Translations under genes and position numbers: made by a program
Notes under the pieces: model-generated
The model's input: only the letters and a program-made list of their open reading frames with translations
What the model was told of the DNA's origin: nothing
Database searches by the model: none
NCBI GenBank assembly: GCA_963969395.1
Contig: OZ017796.1
Location: 15,874,501-15,938,500, forward strand
Origin: Pseudoscleropodium purum
Taxonomy: Eukaryota; Streptophyta; Bryopsida; Hypnales; Brachytheciaceae
Direction: 5' to 3'
DNA length: 64,000 nt
Shown: piece by piece, positions 49,601 to 61,660 of the stretch
Position numbering within the stretch: position 1 is the first letter of the stretch
Layout of the letters: every line of letters starts with the position of its first letter

Positions 49601-49953
49601 ACATCTTCACATTCACAATCCTAATGTGCAAAAAGGTATTTTTCAGGGTGAGAAAACAACCATCTAAACTTCCTAGAGTTCTTCTATAAAGAAATGGCTT
49701 CTATCAAAATAGACTCACGGTCGGCATGCATGCTTCTATTGCAACACGTATAATTGATTCCAAGTTCTTAGTTTGAAGCTTATTGTGAAATTTAGTCTTA
49801 ATGCAATATTGAATGGAAAAAGCTCCCCATACATTGAATCCTCCCAATCGCTACAAGAATACAAAGATTAGTATATTTCAATTGTAATGCATGGTTCCAA
49901 CTTACCATAGACCATAGATCAGAAAAAGTTTTTTCAAGCCACTCTATAGAGGC
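46612..49953. other. Upstream region of the GALS-like gene and intergenic DNA
   Basis: Bases 46612-47200 should hold the 5' leader and promoter of the minus-strand GALS-like gene. A TATATATATA motif lies at about 47567-47577. Overlapping open frames occur on both strands at 47189-47555: the minus one lacks an ATG and the plus one (47286-47555) has one, but neither resembles a known family. At 48500-48545 the word GGTTACCGG occurs twice. Near 49160-49200 CTTGGGCAGTCAT occurs twice. Confidence 0.45.
49420..49469. repeat. 19-bp inverted repeat (18 of 19 matched)
   Basis: TTATAACCTTTCATACAAT at 49420-49438 pairs with 49451-49469 across a 12-base loop, with one mismatch. It lies about 500 bp from the decayed transposase and could be a foldback end or an independent hairpin. 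Confidence 0.6.
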
Positions 49954-51461
49954 TTAGATCTTATAAGCATGGAACTCTCTTCTGACCCCATTAGCATTGA
50001 TCATGGCACCATATTTCAACTCTCCAATCGTTTTTGCCTTTCCAAAATGGTCACAAAGTTTTTTCAACTCTACAACTCCCCAATTCTTCATACCAACTTG
50101 TCTAGAAGGCAACTTACATGGGTTTAATATTTTAAAACAAGAAATAATATCATTATCTTGAAAATGAGCCTCCAAGCCTTTACAAACTTCTTCTACAAAA
50201 GAAATTTGAAATGCCAAAGCTTCAATCAAATCGGCTCCAGTCCTATCCATTATCATTTCCATGCTATGAAATTTAGAACCATGAATTTTAGAAGACAGTC
50301 TCTGAAGATAACCTCCTAGAGGACCAAATGAAGGAATAATATGGTAACCAGTATTTTCTTTGAAAGTAGAGTCATTTGAATCCATAATTCCACTAATAAA
50401 AGTCATTTGAATTGATGAAATCTCAAACCTTACAAGTGCACCAACACTATCCACATCAACAAATTTACATTGGAATGTTCGACTCAAAACAGACAAACTA
50501 TGCAAAATATCTCCTAAAAAATACAAGCAATAAATGTACTTAAAAGTGCGAAGCTTGGTATAGAACAAACCTCAGCATCATCATCAACATGAGGAACATC
50601 ATGGAAATAAACTATAACACTCTCTAAAGAGTCACACAAAGTAGTTATAGCCTACCATCTTGATAGCCATTGAATTTTTTGGTACTTCTTCAAAGTTTTT
50701 TTGAGAGTCAAAGAATTCTTTTTTAATAGCTACAAGTTTGAGGATGGTATACCATCCTCAAGAAAAGTGGCAAAGACAACTAAGTGACCTGTAATAGAAA
50801 TATCTATTGACTCATCTACCATTATTCCAAAGTACTGAGAATTCTAAATTTTATCAAGCATTTTTCTATGAATCACACTTGAAATACAAATTAACATATC
50901 AGCACATGCCTTATCATCATGATACAAAGTAGGAGTGATATCAGTTTTTAAATCTACCAACAAATCTTATAAGGGTGGAAACTTACTAAATGGAATGGTT
51001 CCCATTCCAATGTAGTATGCTACTTTCAAGAGTGTAAGGAGCACTTCATCAACTGTTTTTTACTATTGAGCGATGTGCTTTTCCATTCTCTTACTTCCAA
51101 CTTAGGTTGCCAATGCCAATTTCTAATGTTCCACACTTTGGGAATGATCATAAAAAGTTGAATACTTAATGTTAATAGAACCATTTGTTGCAAAAACTCT
51201 ACAACCACCAGTTGCTTTGCAAACCGTACAGAAAGCCCTACCAACTTCAGAATTAAACTCCAACCAATAAAAGTTTTGGATCCATTTGTCTTTCCACAAC
51301 AATCTAGCAACCTATACTGCATTCACTTTACTACCTCCTTCATTTGATTTAGATTCAGAAGTAGAGGGAGCCACTATGTGGGCCACTTCTACTTCTAATG
51401 GAGTTTGACCAGCCCTAAACAAACCATCTCTAATAGTTCTTTGCCTCTTCCTTGAAGCCAT
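49954..51461 (-). pseudogene. Decayed DUF4371 / zinc finger MYM-type-1-like (hAT-related) transposase
   Basis: On the minus strand the start is MASRKRQRTIRDGL at 51461. It continues with a TTF-type zinc-finger relic (WLEFNSEVGRAFCTVCKAT near 51230; SINISIQLF-type sequence, then a frame break) and the DUF4371 signature YFGIMVDESIDISITGHLVV near 50800. The C-terminal half at 49954-50568 has VCKGLEAHFQDNDIISCFKI, NP-KLPSRQVG and NWGVVELKKLCDHFG, as in plant hAT-like domesticated or transposon proteins. Several stops and frameshifts break it. Terminal inverted repeats and target duplications were not found. It is inactive as read. Confidence 0.75.
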
Positions 51462-53757
51462 CTTGATGGCAATGCAAAACCCTAAAAATGAATGCTGCAA
51501 CAAAATTAACATCATGAAGTTAGAATGATCAAAACTAAAATCCACTCCATGAATCCCAACCAAACATGTTGGTTCATGCACATTTGTGCAATACTAAAGA
51601 CGATTTAATTGTAAAATTACATAATGAAATCTTTGAATTTTATAACAATATTCCAAAATAAAAACAATAATAAAGACTTTGTGGGATACCATGATGATTA
51701 TTCATACATAAGTTGTTACTAAAAATTCACAAAGATACTACAAACTTGAAGAGATACCATGGTGATTATTCATAGAGAAGTTCTTATTCAAAGAGATACT
51801 ACAGACTTCAAGCAATACCACAAACAAAATAAAAATTGAAATGCAAAATAATAACAATGGATTTTATAAATATGACATTATGAAGAATCAAATAAATAAT
51901 AGAAACACTTCACTGCAAAACCCTAGAGACATCACTTGGGGATTCATTTATGAAAACTTACTACTCACATAATGAAAATACTCAAACTAGTAGTGAAAAC
52001 TAAGATGAGGGAATAACTTACCAACCTCTTCAGATGTGTATGACTTTCCACTCCGTCTTAGTCTTTAGTTCTCAACAACAAAGAGGTGAGGAATAACAAT
52101 GATGCATGGACAAGCAAGTGAGCTACAAATGAAAACAAAAGCGCATAGAACCGATGTGAGATATAGAGAGAGTAGAGACACAATGGAAAACACTCATAGC
52201 GAGGTTACAAGCAAGAATTGAAATAGAAACAATAGAAGCCACAAACCCCAAGCATGTCAACCTACTCACCTAAAACTCGAACCATCTCCTTAATACTTGC
52301 CTGAGAACCGCCCTCATCAACTTTAAGTAGTTGATATCCGAAAAATTCAACCATATCCTCGGGAGAATTGGCCAATAGTCAACAAGTTTGCCCTTTTACC
52401 TTCTCAATTTTTGGTTCCAATTATTGAACCTTGGTTCCAAACGGCACTAAATCAAAAAGTATCAGTTTCATTGCCTCAAGTTCTTTATTCCATCCAACTA
52501 TTTCCCCAATTCATCCGGTTAGCTTACAACTAACTGACGATTCTGTCCGGACACTATTCCACATGGCTCTATTACTGGGCAGCACGGGAACCAAAAGGTC
52601 AAGCTCGTCGTTGACTCCCTTCGTCCACAGACTGAGTAGAAACCCATGAACAAATACTCTAAGGTATAAGTACCTATTTTGGACAAGTTCTTGTAATTGT
52701 TTCGTAGGCTAACCTATTGTAGACAACAATTGGATGCAATGGTCATTGAAAAAGATTCTTGGTTTGTTCCTTCTCGTCCACTCATCTTTCTTTCCTCTTG
52801 GCTTGGGGAGAAGTGCCAAAGCTAACCGCAATAGGTGAGTATGAAACTAGAATAAATCTAGGTGCAAAATCCACTTTCATATTCAATAAAATATTCATTT
52901 ATGGAGAATTTTTTTTGGTTTCTTTTGGCATTCTTTCACAACTTTATTTTTGAATATACTAAATTCAATTCCCCTTGACTTTCCCACATCATCTAGTCTA
53001 AAATGCTTAAGTTATCTAAAATACATACTTCTGCCTTACTCTTTGTTGTGGACTACACAAATACTTTCATTAGGGTTGTTTCACCACCTCCCATTTGAAT
53101 GTCAAATTTTGACTAACTTGGATTGTAGAAGGTGATTCAAAAAATATTATATGTAGAATTGGACATTTGTAATGTAAAGGTCAAAGTCTTCCAACTCTAA
53201 GTACTCCATTTTTTTTTAATGAAATTCATTATATGGCAAAAAAAATTGATTTAAGAAATTTCAAACAACTACATTTTTAGAACATTGTCAGTATGGAATT
53301 AGTCATGCATACATGTGTCTACCAAAAAAGACTACAAAGATGCTTGATTTTGTGTTATTCTTATTATTTTGTATACAAAATACTAGATGGGAGTTGGAAC
53401 CCAAGGTTGGTCTTTCTATTTACTAAATCCAATACAAGCTCTAATTCCTACATCTTTGGGATGGAAACTTCCAAAAAATGTGTTATTAAAGCATTTTTGA
53501 GTGCAATTAGCCTTTAATATTGAGACACATAGTATAAAGCCCTAAATCCCAATTTTTAACTCTCCTCCAATCGAATTTTGAGAACTTGGTAGCACTTAGC
53601 ATGTAGGACATAGAACCAACCTTTAAATTGTCCTATTCTATTTTCTTGACATTCTACCCTAACTCATGTTATCACTTATCAATGAAATGATGAATAAAAA
53701 GCTTTTGGATTTTGTATTCTGAGCCCATTTTTAAAATTTTAAAATTTGATTTTTTTA
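51462..53757. other. AT-rich intergenic DNA
   Basis: The part next to 51461 may contain the 5' flank of the dead transposase. Bases 52400-52660 are less AT-rich with a 72-residue frame that shows no family resemblance. I see nothing else. Confidence 0.5.
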
Positions 53758-53760
53758 TCA

Positions 53761-55437
53761 CACTACTAGGATTTGAGTGTTTTATGACTACAAAAATATG
53801 ACTAAGGATTCTACAACATTTGAAAAAAATATGATTGCAAATATGACTGCTAGTCATTTTTTGCCTTTGTACTTCATGGGAGTATAGTATACATGCATGG
53901 GGAACAACAAAACACTTCTTAGGGAACCGTAGGGAACGTATTACGGAAACATCAGTCATATTTTTCAATCATATTTTTGCATATATAACTACATGCAGTC
54001 ATATTCTATAATCACATTTTTGTAGGTCCACATTTTTTTTGAAGTTTTTTTTTTGGGCAACCTTCTAAAAATTTGGGCAACCTAAAAGAAAGGTAAATAA
54101 ATTATTGCTCAAAATTGTAAAAATCCTAGTCATTGTTTTTTTGAGATCTTGAAATTCTAGCCATCATTTTTTAGGATTTTAAAACCCTAGCCGCCACTTC
54201 ATTTGCTTCATCTTCTTTGTTATCCATTACTTTTGAATTCTTGTTTCTTCTTGTTTCTTTTGTTTTTTGAAGTTTTAAGTGTTGTATTGTTGTGTTTTAG
54301 TTGTTGTTTAATTATTGAGGTTCTAGTTGTTGTTTTTTAGTTGTTACTATTATGTTGTTGCTTCTTACATCTTAGTTGTTGTTAGTTTGTTGTTGTTTCA
54401 TAGTTGTTGCTAATTTGTTGATGTTAGTTAGTTGTTGCTTTATAGTTGTTGCTAAGTAATTTGTTGTTGTTTCTTAGTTGATGTTAGTTTGTTGTTGTTA
54501 GTTAGTTGTTGCTTCTTTGTTGTTGTTTTTTATTTTTTTTATTTTTAGTTGTTGTTGGTTTGTTGTTGCTAGTTTATTATTGTTTTTTAGTTGTTGTCTC
54601 TTAATTATTGCTTCAAAATTGTTACTTCAAGGTTGTTGTTTCAAGATTGTTGCCTCAAGTTAGATCTTAATTCTTGCTTAATTGTTGTCTTTTAGACATT
54701 ATTTTCTATTGTTTGTTATTTCTTGCCACTTATTATCTTTTATTGCATCTTAACTTGTCTTATTCTTGCTTCTTATTGGTTTAGTTTTTGTTTTTGTTGC
54801 CTCTTGTTATATCTTAGCTTTTACTTCTTACTATCATTTAGTACTAACTTGAACAAAAAAATGACTCACTATAGTCATATGCAACATCATCCAAAATATG
54901 ATTCACTACAGTCATATCTCATATCACTCAAAATATAACTCGTTGTAGTCATATTTCATATCACTTAAAATATGACTTACTACAGTGATATTCCATTATT
55001 CCATATCACTTAAAATATAATTCAAAATATGACTCACTATAATTATATTCCAAATCACTTAAATATGACTCACTACAGTCATATTCCATATTACTCTAAA
55101 TATGACTCATTGCAATCATATTCCATGTCAACCAAAATATGACTGCGGTGAGTCATATTCCACATAAGAATTTTTTATTTTGCCCGAGCAACTCATAGAA
55201 AAGTCAAACCTCCAAGGATAATCAATATGTATGACATATTGACAAAATACATCTAAAAACGGTTTATTATACTCCTAAATCCATATGACTGCAAATATGA
55301 CTCACTAGTTATATAATTGAAAGTAAATGACTCAATAGGAGTCATTTAGAGTGATTTTTGCTTGAGTCACATTTCTTGATTTTGTGATTCACTACAATCA
55401 TATTTTGTAGTCATATAACAATCATTTTTTTGTAATG
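53761..55437 (+). mobile_element. Non-autonomous CACTA (En/Spm) element, 1677 bp
   Basis: The left end begins CACTACTAGGATTTGAG. The right end, read in reverse, begins CATTACAAAAAAATGATTG. The inverted ends stay similar for about 45 bases, both containing TATGACTACAAAA. The element is flanked by a 3-bp direct repeat TCA (53758-53760 and 55438-55440), as expected for CACTA elements. TATGACT and AGTCATA words cluster near both ends, typical of subterminal transposase-binding repeats. The middle has a GTT-rich tract (about 54283-54660) and a stretch around 54170-54250 resembling a gene leader (AACCCTAGCCGCC), possibly captured. No transposase is encoded. Confidence 0.8.
54861..55168 (+). repeat. 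Tandem array of 37-bp units, each with a small palindrome
   Basis: About eight units, the first four starting at 54861, 54898, 54935 and 54972. A typical unit opens ATGACTCACTATAGTCATAT and ends CACTCAAAAT. The pair ATGACT / AGTCAT inside each unit forms a 6-bp stem around a 6-base loop. The array sits in the 3' subterminal part of the CACTA element. Confidence 0.75.
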
Positions 55438-55440
55438 TCA

Positions 55441-56032
55441 TCTACTTATATTTTAGATTGGACAACCCAATGAGAGTATTTAGTATACAAACAACTTTGT
55501 ACTATAGCTTATATTTTCATGTCTCAAACCTTTGAGAACTTTTCTACAATTGGTTATAGTGTTGGACAATTATTTCTATACAATGTTCAAGGAGAACCAT
55601 TGGTTAGTTCATTGTTAGCTAGTGGAATTGGGAAAAAAACAACTAATTGCAATTTGAAAACATTGAAAATAAATCAAGTGAAAAAATCTATAAAATTTCT
55701 ATTTGGAGTAAGAAATAGATAAAAAAAATTAACTCAATGCTTGAAAAAATAGCTAGTAAAACTCAAAAATGATCTTAAATGCTATTTCCATACACCAACT
55801 ACCAGTAATCATTATTTTTGGAGTATTAGAATTTTTACTAGACAATTTCAGAAGTACAAAGAATAATAAAGGTCTTCTTTATTCATGTACAAAAGCATTT
55901 TCTTATCATTTCTAGATTTGGTCAATTTTTGTCCACATCAAAGATGAAGTATTTGAAATTGGAGCTTTTCAATGTTTGTAAAAGTAATAAGGAGATCATA
56001 TTCTTGTACATGATCACATTTTTGTACCTAGT
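55441..56032. other. AT-rich spacer between two transposable elements
   Basis: No gene is recognised. A 67-residue open frame at 55519-55722 has no family resemblance. Confidence 0.5.
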
Positions 56033-56036
56033 TTAA

Positions 56037-56956
56037 CCCCTAAAGTCCTAAGGTCATTTTTCTATCAAAAACCACTCAAAACTACCATTTTTGTTGCATG
56101 CATCCAAGAAAACCAAAAAAATCATTTTTTTAGAATCTAACCGTAGGATCTTGTACTTCACTTGTCTTATATCATGTTGTAAAATTTTCATGAAGTTTGA
56201 TTGTATAGATTGGAAGATAATAACATTCAAAATTGAAAAGAAAGTTTTTTTGAAAATTGGCTTGCAATTTCAGATGACTTTGACCGCCATTTGTAGAATC
56301 TTTTTGCACTACAAACTTTGAATTAAAAAAAAATTTATGTTAAAGAATTGAGTTGAAATTCTAAGAAAAAAAGTGAAAAAAAATAACAACTTGATTTTCA
56401 TTCTTTAAAAAAATGCTAAGTAGAAGTAGGTCAAAGATTGGAAAAAAAAACTAAATTGTTAATAACTCCAAGATGAAATTGGAAGACAATAATTCCAATG
56501 GTGAGATTGTTTTAGCAAGCAAACACAACATTCTAAAAAAAATTTGTAGAAAATTGTGAAAATTTCATTTAGAAATGAATCCTACGAGTTATTTTTTCAA
56601 GAAGATTGTGAAATTGCCCAAAAAACAAAATTGTCCTTAACTTTCTCATTATTAGTCCAAATAGAACGAGTCAAAGCTTCACATGTAGACAAAAATAAAA
56701 CATTTCAATGGAAAAAAATTTAATTTATTTTGATATTTTGCAATTCTTTTTGTATTGCCCTTGAGTTCAGTTTCAGACTTTTTGTGGTATAACTTTTTTT
56801 CCTAGGCACCAATTGAAATACAAATTATATTCCCACGTAGATAATCAGTTTTTTCTATCTCAAAGGAAAGTTTCAAAAAACTTTATCAAAATTTGAGGTC
56901 ACAGGAGCCTGCTCAAAATCTGATTTGTCCTTTGAGGGACAATGGGAATTTAGGGG
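56037..56956 (+). mobile_element. TTAA-flanked non-autonomous element D (920 bp, second subfamily)
   Basis: This is the best-preserved copy. TTAA (56033-56036) precedes CCCCTAAAGTCC, and TTTAGGGG is followed by TTAA (56957-56960). The interior matches the element at 14942-15847 (GTAGGATCTT, ACTACAAACTTTG, AAGTAGAAGTAGG). It is non-coding. Intact ends and both TTAA sites suggest it inserted more recently than the 14942 copy. Confidence 0.8.
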
Positions 56957-57213
56957 TTAAGGTTTTATTACAAGCAATATTCTTTAGTGATTGTCATGGT
57001 TACCCCTAAAGTAGCCATTCTATTTGAAGTATATAATACAATATATATTTAGTTAAATTGGTTGCTTATAGCCATGTATTAATAGGGTGCAAGCAACTGT
57101 TCACCACACCCCACAATGCTAGGTTCAACGATGCAGGGTTCAAAACTGCATACTAAAATTGAAGTTTGAATTTCTTTTATCCCTCCAAACTATTGGGAGG
57201 TATGTTGTTTTAC

Positions 57214-57418
57214 AAAGTCAAGTAATGTGTTCTGACCAAAACATTTTCAAAAATTTGCGCATGCTTTTGAATAGGTTATTATTGACCCATCTGAAAACTG
57301 AAATAGGGTTTTGGTCAGAACACAATGAAAAAAAAGTTTATGCATTTTCAAAAATTTAGGAGTTAAAGTCAAGTAATGTGTTCTGACCAAAACATTTTCA
57401 AAATTTTGCACATGCTTT
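57214..57418. repeat. Direct repeat pair enclosing an inverted copy
   Basis: The 54-base segment at 57214-57267 recurs at 57365-57418 (shared AAAGTCAAGTAATGTGTTCT). Between them GTTTTGGTCAGAACACA at 57308-57324 is the inverse of the TGTTCTGACCAAAAC core. Confidence 0.7.
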
Positions 57419-57856
57419 ATGAATTTATGCATTTTCAAAAATTTGGGCATTCATCAAAATTGTTCAACTTTCTTACTTAATAGTGTTGCAGATGGAGTAT
57501 TGTAACTTTTTCATGAATTTGTCATCAAATTCATGTAAATAAAAAATGTGTAATTTCTAGTACACATTGAACAAGTCAAAAAATGATATTGTTTTGTGGA
57601 GACAGTCCTTTTTGGAACCTATATCGTGCACTTGCCCATGTTTCTTCCTAATATGAGGCTTTATTCAAATCTAAAGTCTTAAATCTTTTTGCAATGAAGA
57701 ATTTGAGTTATGGGGCTTGAAAACTTGAAAAACATTACAAAATATTTCAACCCTTGGGAGGGTTGCGAGTTTTGAATACCATGGAACCTCCAGGTGCAAA
57801 TAGAGAGGAATTCAAAGTTTTTTTGTTTTTTATTATTATTTTTTGAATGAAAGCAA

Positions 57857-57896
57857 CTGATGTGGCACTACTTGTGACATGTCAATGCCACATCAG
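57857..57896. repeat. Perfect 11-bp inverted repeat
   Basis: CTGATGTGGCA at 57857-57867 pairs with TGCCACATCAG at 57886-57896 across an 18-base loop. Confidence 0.6.
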
Positions 57897-60800
57897 ATTA
57901 TAATATCTTTTTAATATATTTTTTTCAATATTTTTTCAATTATTGTTATTTTTTCTATACTTGCATTGTAGTGTGCAGAAAAACCAAACCTTAATAGCCC
58001 TCCTAGCATGGATTTTTCCTAATGGCCACATTGTCAAGAGCTAAAACAACCTTGACAAAAATATCGTCTTGCTCTTTGCTCATTCATCTCTCACACATAA
58101 ATTACTTTTAGACACCCAAATTTTTAGGCAAGACCCTTTAACTAGATAAGAATAAGAACTTATAGTTACAAATTCTACAAAGTGAATAAATTTGATTTAC
58201 AAACCTAGTTTAGAAGGTATTATTTTTTTTGCAATTTCAGTACTATATATTTTCTAATTTTAGATTCAAAGAAATTTAGGATCTACTTTTATTATTTTTG
58301 CATTTAAATGTAGATGGTGCCTTCAAGTTCATCATGACCTAATAGAATATTAAAAATAATCAGTTTTTAACCATTTGAGACCATGACATTACATTACAAA
58401 TCAAATCTAGACATAATGTTTGGACTATACTTTTACTAAATTTTTCTATTAGATATCATTAAAAAAATTAAAGATTTGAGTACTTATAAAACCAACAAAG
58501 ACAAAGATATTTTGTTAATATTTAATAGCCTTTGATTATTATTTTTTGTAATTTCAGCATAAAGGACCAACTTTGGGGAGGTATTTTATTCTGTTTGCAC
58601 TCATTAGTTCTTTAGAAGTTAACTAATAGTTTTATTCAATGTGATAGGAAGATATGATATAAAGCAAATGGACAATGTTGGTATTGTATTGGAGTGAAGA
58701 AGGCTAGAATAACCAACCAAGTGTATGGAACCTACAAACAACTACTAGACAAGCTTGGTGGTGTGTGTACCTAACAAGTTGGTGAAAACAATGAAGGCAA
58801 CAAATTTTACTATAAAATTTAAGAAGATGAAGAAGTGACCATCAAAGTTTACTTTGGTAAGGTCCCACTCTAGAATGCACTAATGCACATCTTTAGTCAA
58901 ATAAGATAAATAGATCAATAAATATTCTAACGGGCAATTTATTTGGGTGCTCTACTATGATGACGCATGTTTCTTAACTTTGATCAAATTTGTGCTATCA
59001 ATGTTAGATGTACAACAATGGGTGCTACCTAAAAAATACAGATTGATTTTTACATTTTAATCACTCATGCAAGATGGTGGTAATTAGAGTCTTTAGACCA
59101 CATTGGAGGTCCTAGAAGAAGACACTAATTTTCAATATTGAAGGAACAAAGTAGAAGGTTGGGATGCAACAAGTTGCTAGTGAGGTTGCATTCAATTTGG
59201 ATGTGGAAGTCATGTATGCACATTGCTAGAGGCCTATTATTAAAATCTATTGCAAGGTTGATTAATAGTTGATAAAGTTCGCAATTAACTAGGGATTAAT
59301 TAGTATTTACCAAAGAAGAAATAATTAAAGTTTTGTAGGACTTTGATGGTGGAAGAAGTGTTATCATTTATCAATTAAAGGGATTGTCTTTACTTGTTAT
59401 TGTCTTAATGTGTCAATTGTTTTAAGAATTCCATCTAGATCTACTACAACTTTGTTACTTACAACATCTTTATATGTCAATATTGTGATAATGATATAGT
59501 AAACCTAAAGTAGAAGTGGTCTTTATTGTATTTTGATGTTGGATGGGGCTTGGTCTAGAGTAGGGAGGTGGGTGCATGATGTGGGACAATTGTAGGCAAT
59601 AAGATAATTTAGAAGTTTGACTTCTAATGGCTTGATCATTTTGGAAATGATAAAGGTGAGACTTCTGTAAGGTTCAATTTCATGTGAGTCATTTCCATTT
59701 TTTTCTAAAATGTGCAAAGTTCACTAATGCTTCCAAGGGTTACATGTTGTTTGTATTCTTTAATGTAGAGCAATGACTAAATATGTTTATCCTATATTGG
59801 AAAAAATTGCCTTTTCTTGTAGTATGTAGAAGAAAGGGAAGTTGAGCTATATGTTGTTCATCAAGAAGGTCTTATTGACAACATTGCCATAGCACTCTTA
59901 GGGTTCCACTCTTCTAGACTGGAGGCCTTAGCCTTTACTATTGCTTTACTCCAATTTTGGGTGGACCTTGTTCTTTTGCTTCCACCAAACCGAAGCTATT
60001 TTATATATTGTAATTTGTTACCTTCGCTTATTCCAATGTTGTAAACAATTCTAGAGAACTTCAACTCTAATGACTTTATAAACAACCAAGGAGTCTCATT
60101 AACAATCTTTTCTAATTTGCCAAAAGAAGTCCTTGCTTTAAATACCTTCTAAAAGTCAATGTGCTCCCTTGATGCTTGCAAAAGAGGAAAAGATGATTTA
60201 AGAAGAGAAACTCAAAATAATGCAAGAAATGCTTGAAGTTTTGTTATCAATTGCTTCAATGATCATTAGTCATTCATGTAGAGATCAACACTTGATTCAA
60301 ATAAAAGAAGACCAATATTATTATTGTCATAATTGTAGATCACATGTCATTGATATTACGTTAGTATACTTGAGATTGTGCAACTTGAGAAAGACAACAT
60401 GAGCATGCATATTGGGCTCTTTGCCTATATGTGACTTCTTCAAGGTTCACCAAAAGTTGGTGATCATAGCAAAACAATGCCACAAGATTAGTTTATTGTT
60501 GGTAGTTATGAATTATGAGTGCAATTGGGGCAATGACTTGAAGTCTTCTATAAGTTATCAAATGTTTCTTTGTTTTCATTCAAACTCTACATGTGCCACT
60601 AAGAAGATACAAGCAAATAAGGGCAATCTTGAGACTAGATACTTTCAAATGTATAGTTAGGCCTAATAATCTTACAAATTGCCCATTGTACCATTTCAAA
60701 AAAATGGCATAATATAGAACACAATTTTCATTTTTCATCTTGAATAATTAGCATTCAATTTTTACTCAATACTAATCAAGCATACCAAATTTTACTTTCA

Positions 60801-61660
60801 AAAAAGCAAAAATGGATTTTTGTCTTTTTGGTGAATTATTTCATTTAATATTGGTTATAATTGATTGAAAAACATTGGTGATGATTTTTTTAGTTCTGAT
60901 TACATAGATATGTAGGAAACATCCATATGCATATCTTTTCTTCAAAAATTATCTCCAAAAAAAATTTAAAATTACCTCTATCAAGATTTCAATGATAGGG
61001 TAACAATGCCCACATTTTTGTAAAATGTTTCTCAATCAATTATCATCCATATTAAATGAAATAATCCACCAAAACTAGATTTTTGTTGGTTTCTTGAAAG
61101 TGAAATCTGGTATGCTTAATTGGGATTGGTTAAAAATTGAATGTTAATTATGCAAGAGTGCAAAATGAAAATTATATACTATATTATACAACTTTTTTGG
61201 AAATGGCACAATAAATAGTTTTTAAAATTATTGGACCCAAATGTAGTACATTAGAACAATGCATTCAACACAATTGGTAAAGCTTATAACACATCAATGA
61301 AAGTAGCATTAAGGGTGTAAATCTACTGGTATTGAAAGAATTCCTTCCCTCTTGAATTTTCTCAAAAAACTCTTTGGGATCACTTATTGGACTTTGGGCA
61401 CACGGTGCAATTGAAGGCGAATTTGACAATTTGTCAATGCCCTCAACGAGCTAGTGATATTTGATAGAATATTGATAGTATTTGGATCCATTCACTAGTT
61501 CTTGCCCTTAGAGATGGGAATCTTGTTGCTTGGAACAAGAACGTCTGTCCTCCTTTGTTCACTTAGTTTAATTTAGTCTTGACTTCTTCTGTTTGTGCTC
61601 ATTTCTCTTCATTGTCTACCCATCTTGCTTGGCTATTGTGTATTGTGGTTTTTCTTTCAA

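Larger units (their letters stand above)
56961..61660. other. AT-rich intergenic DNA
   Basis: No gene is recognised. Some stretches (58660-58900, 59090-59260, 60180-60660) look like very old coding or element remnants but are too broken to name. Repeats at 57214-57418 and 57857-57896 are listed separately. Confidence 0.5.
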
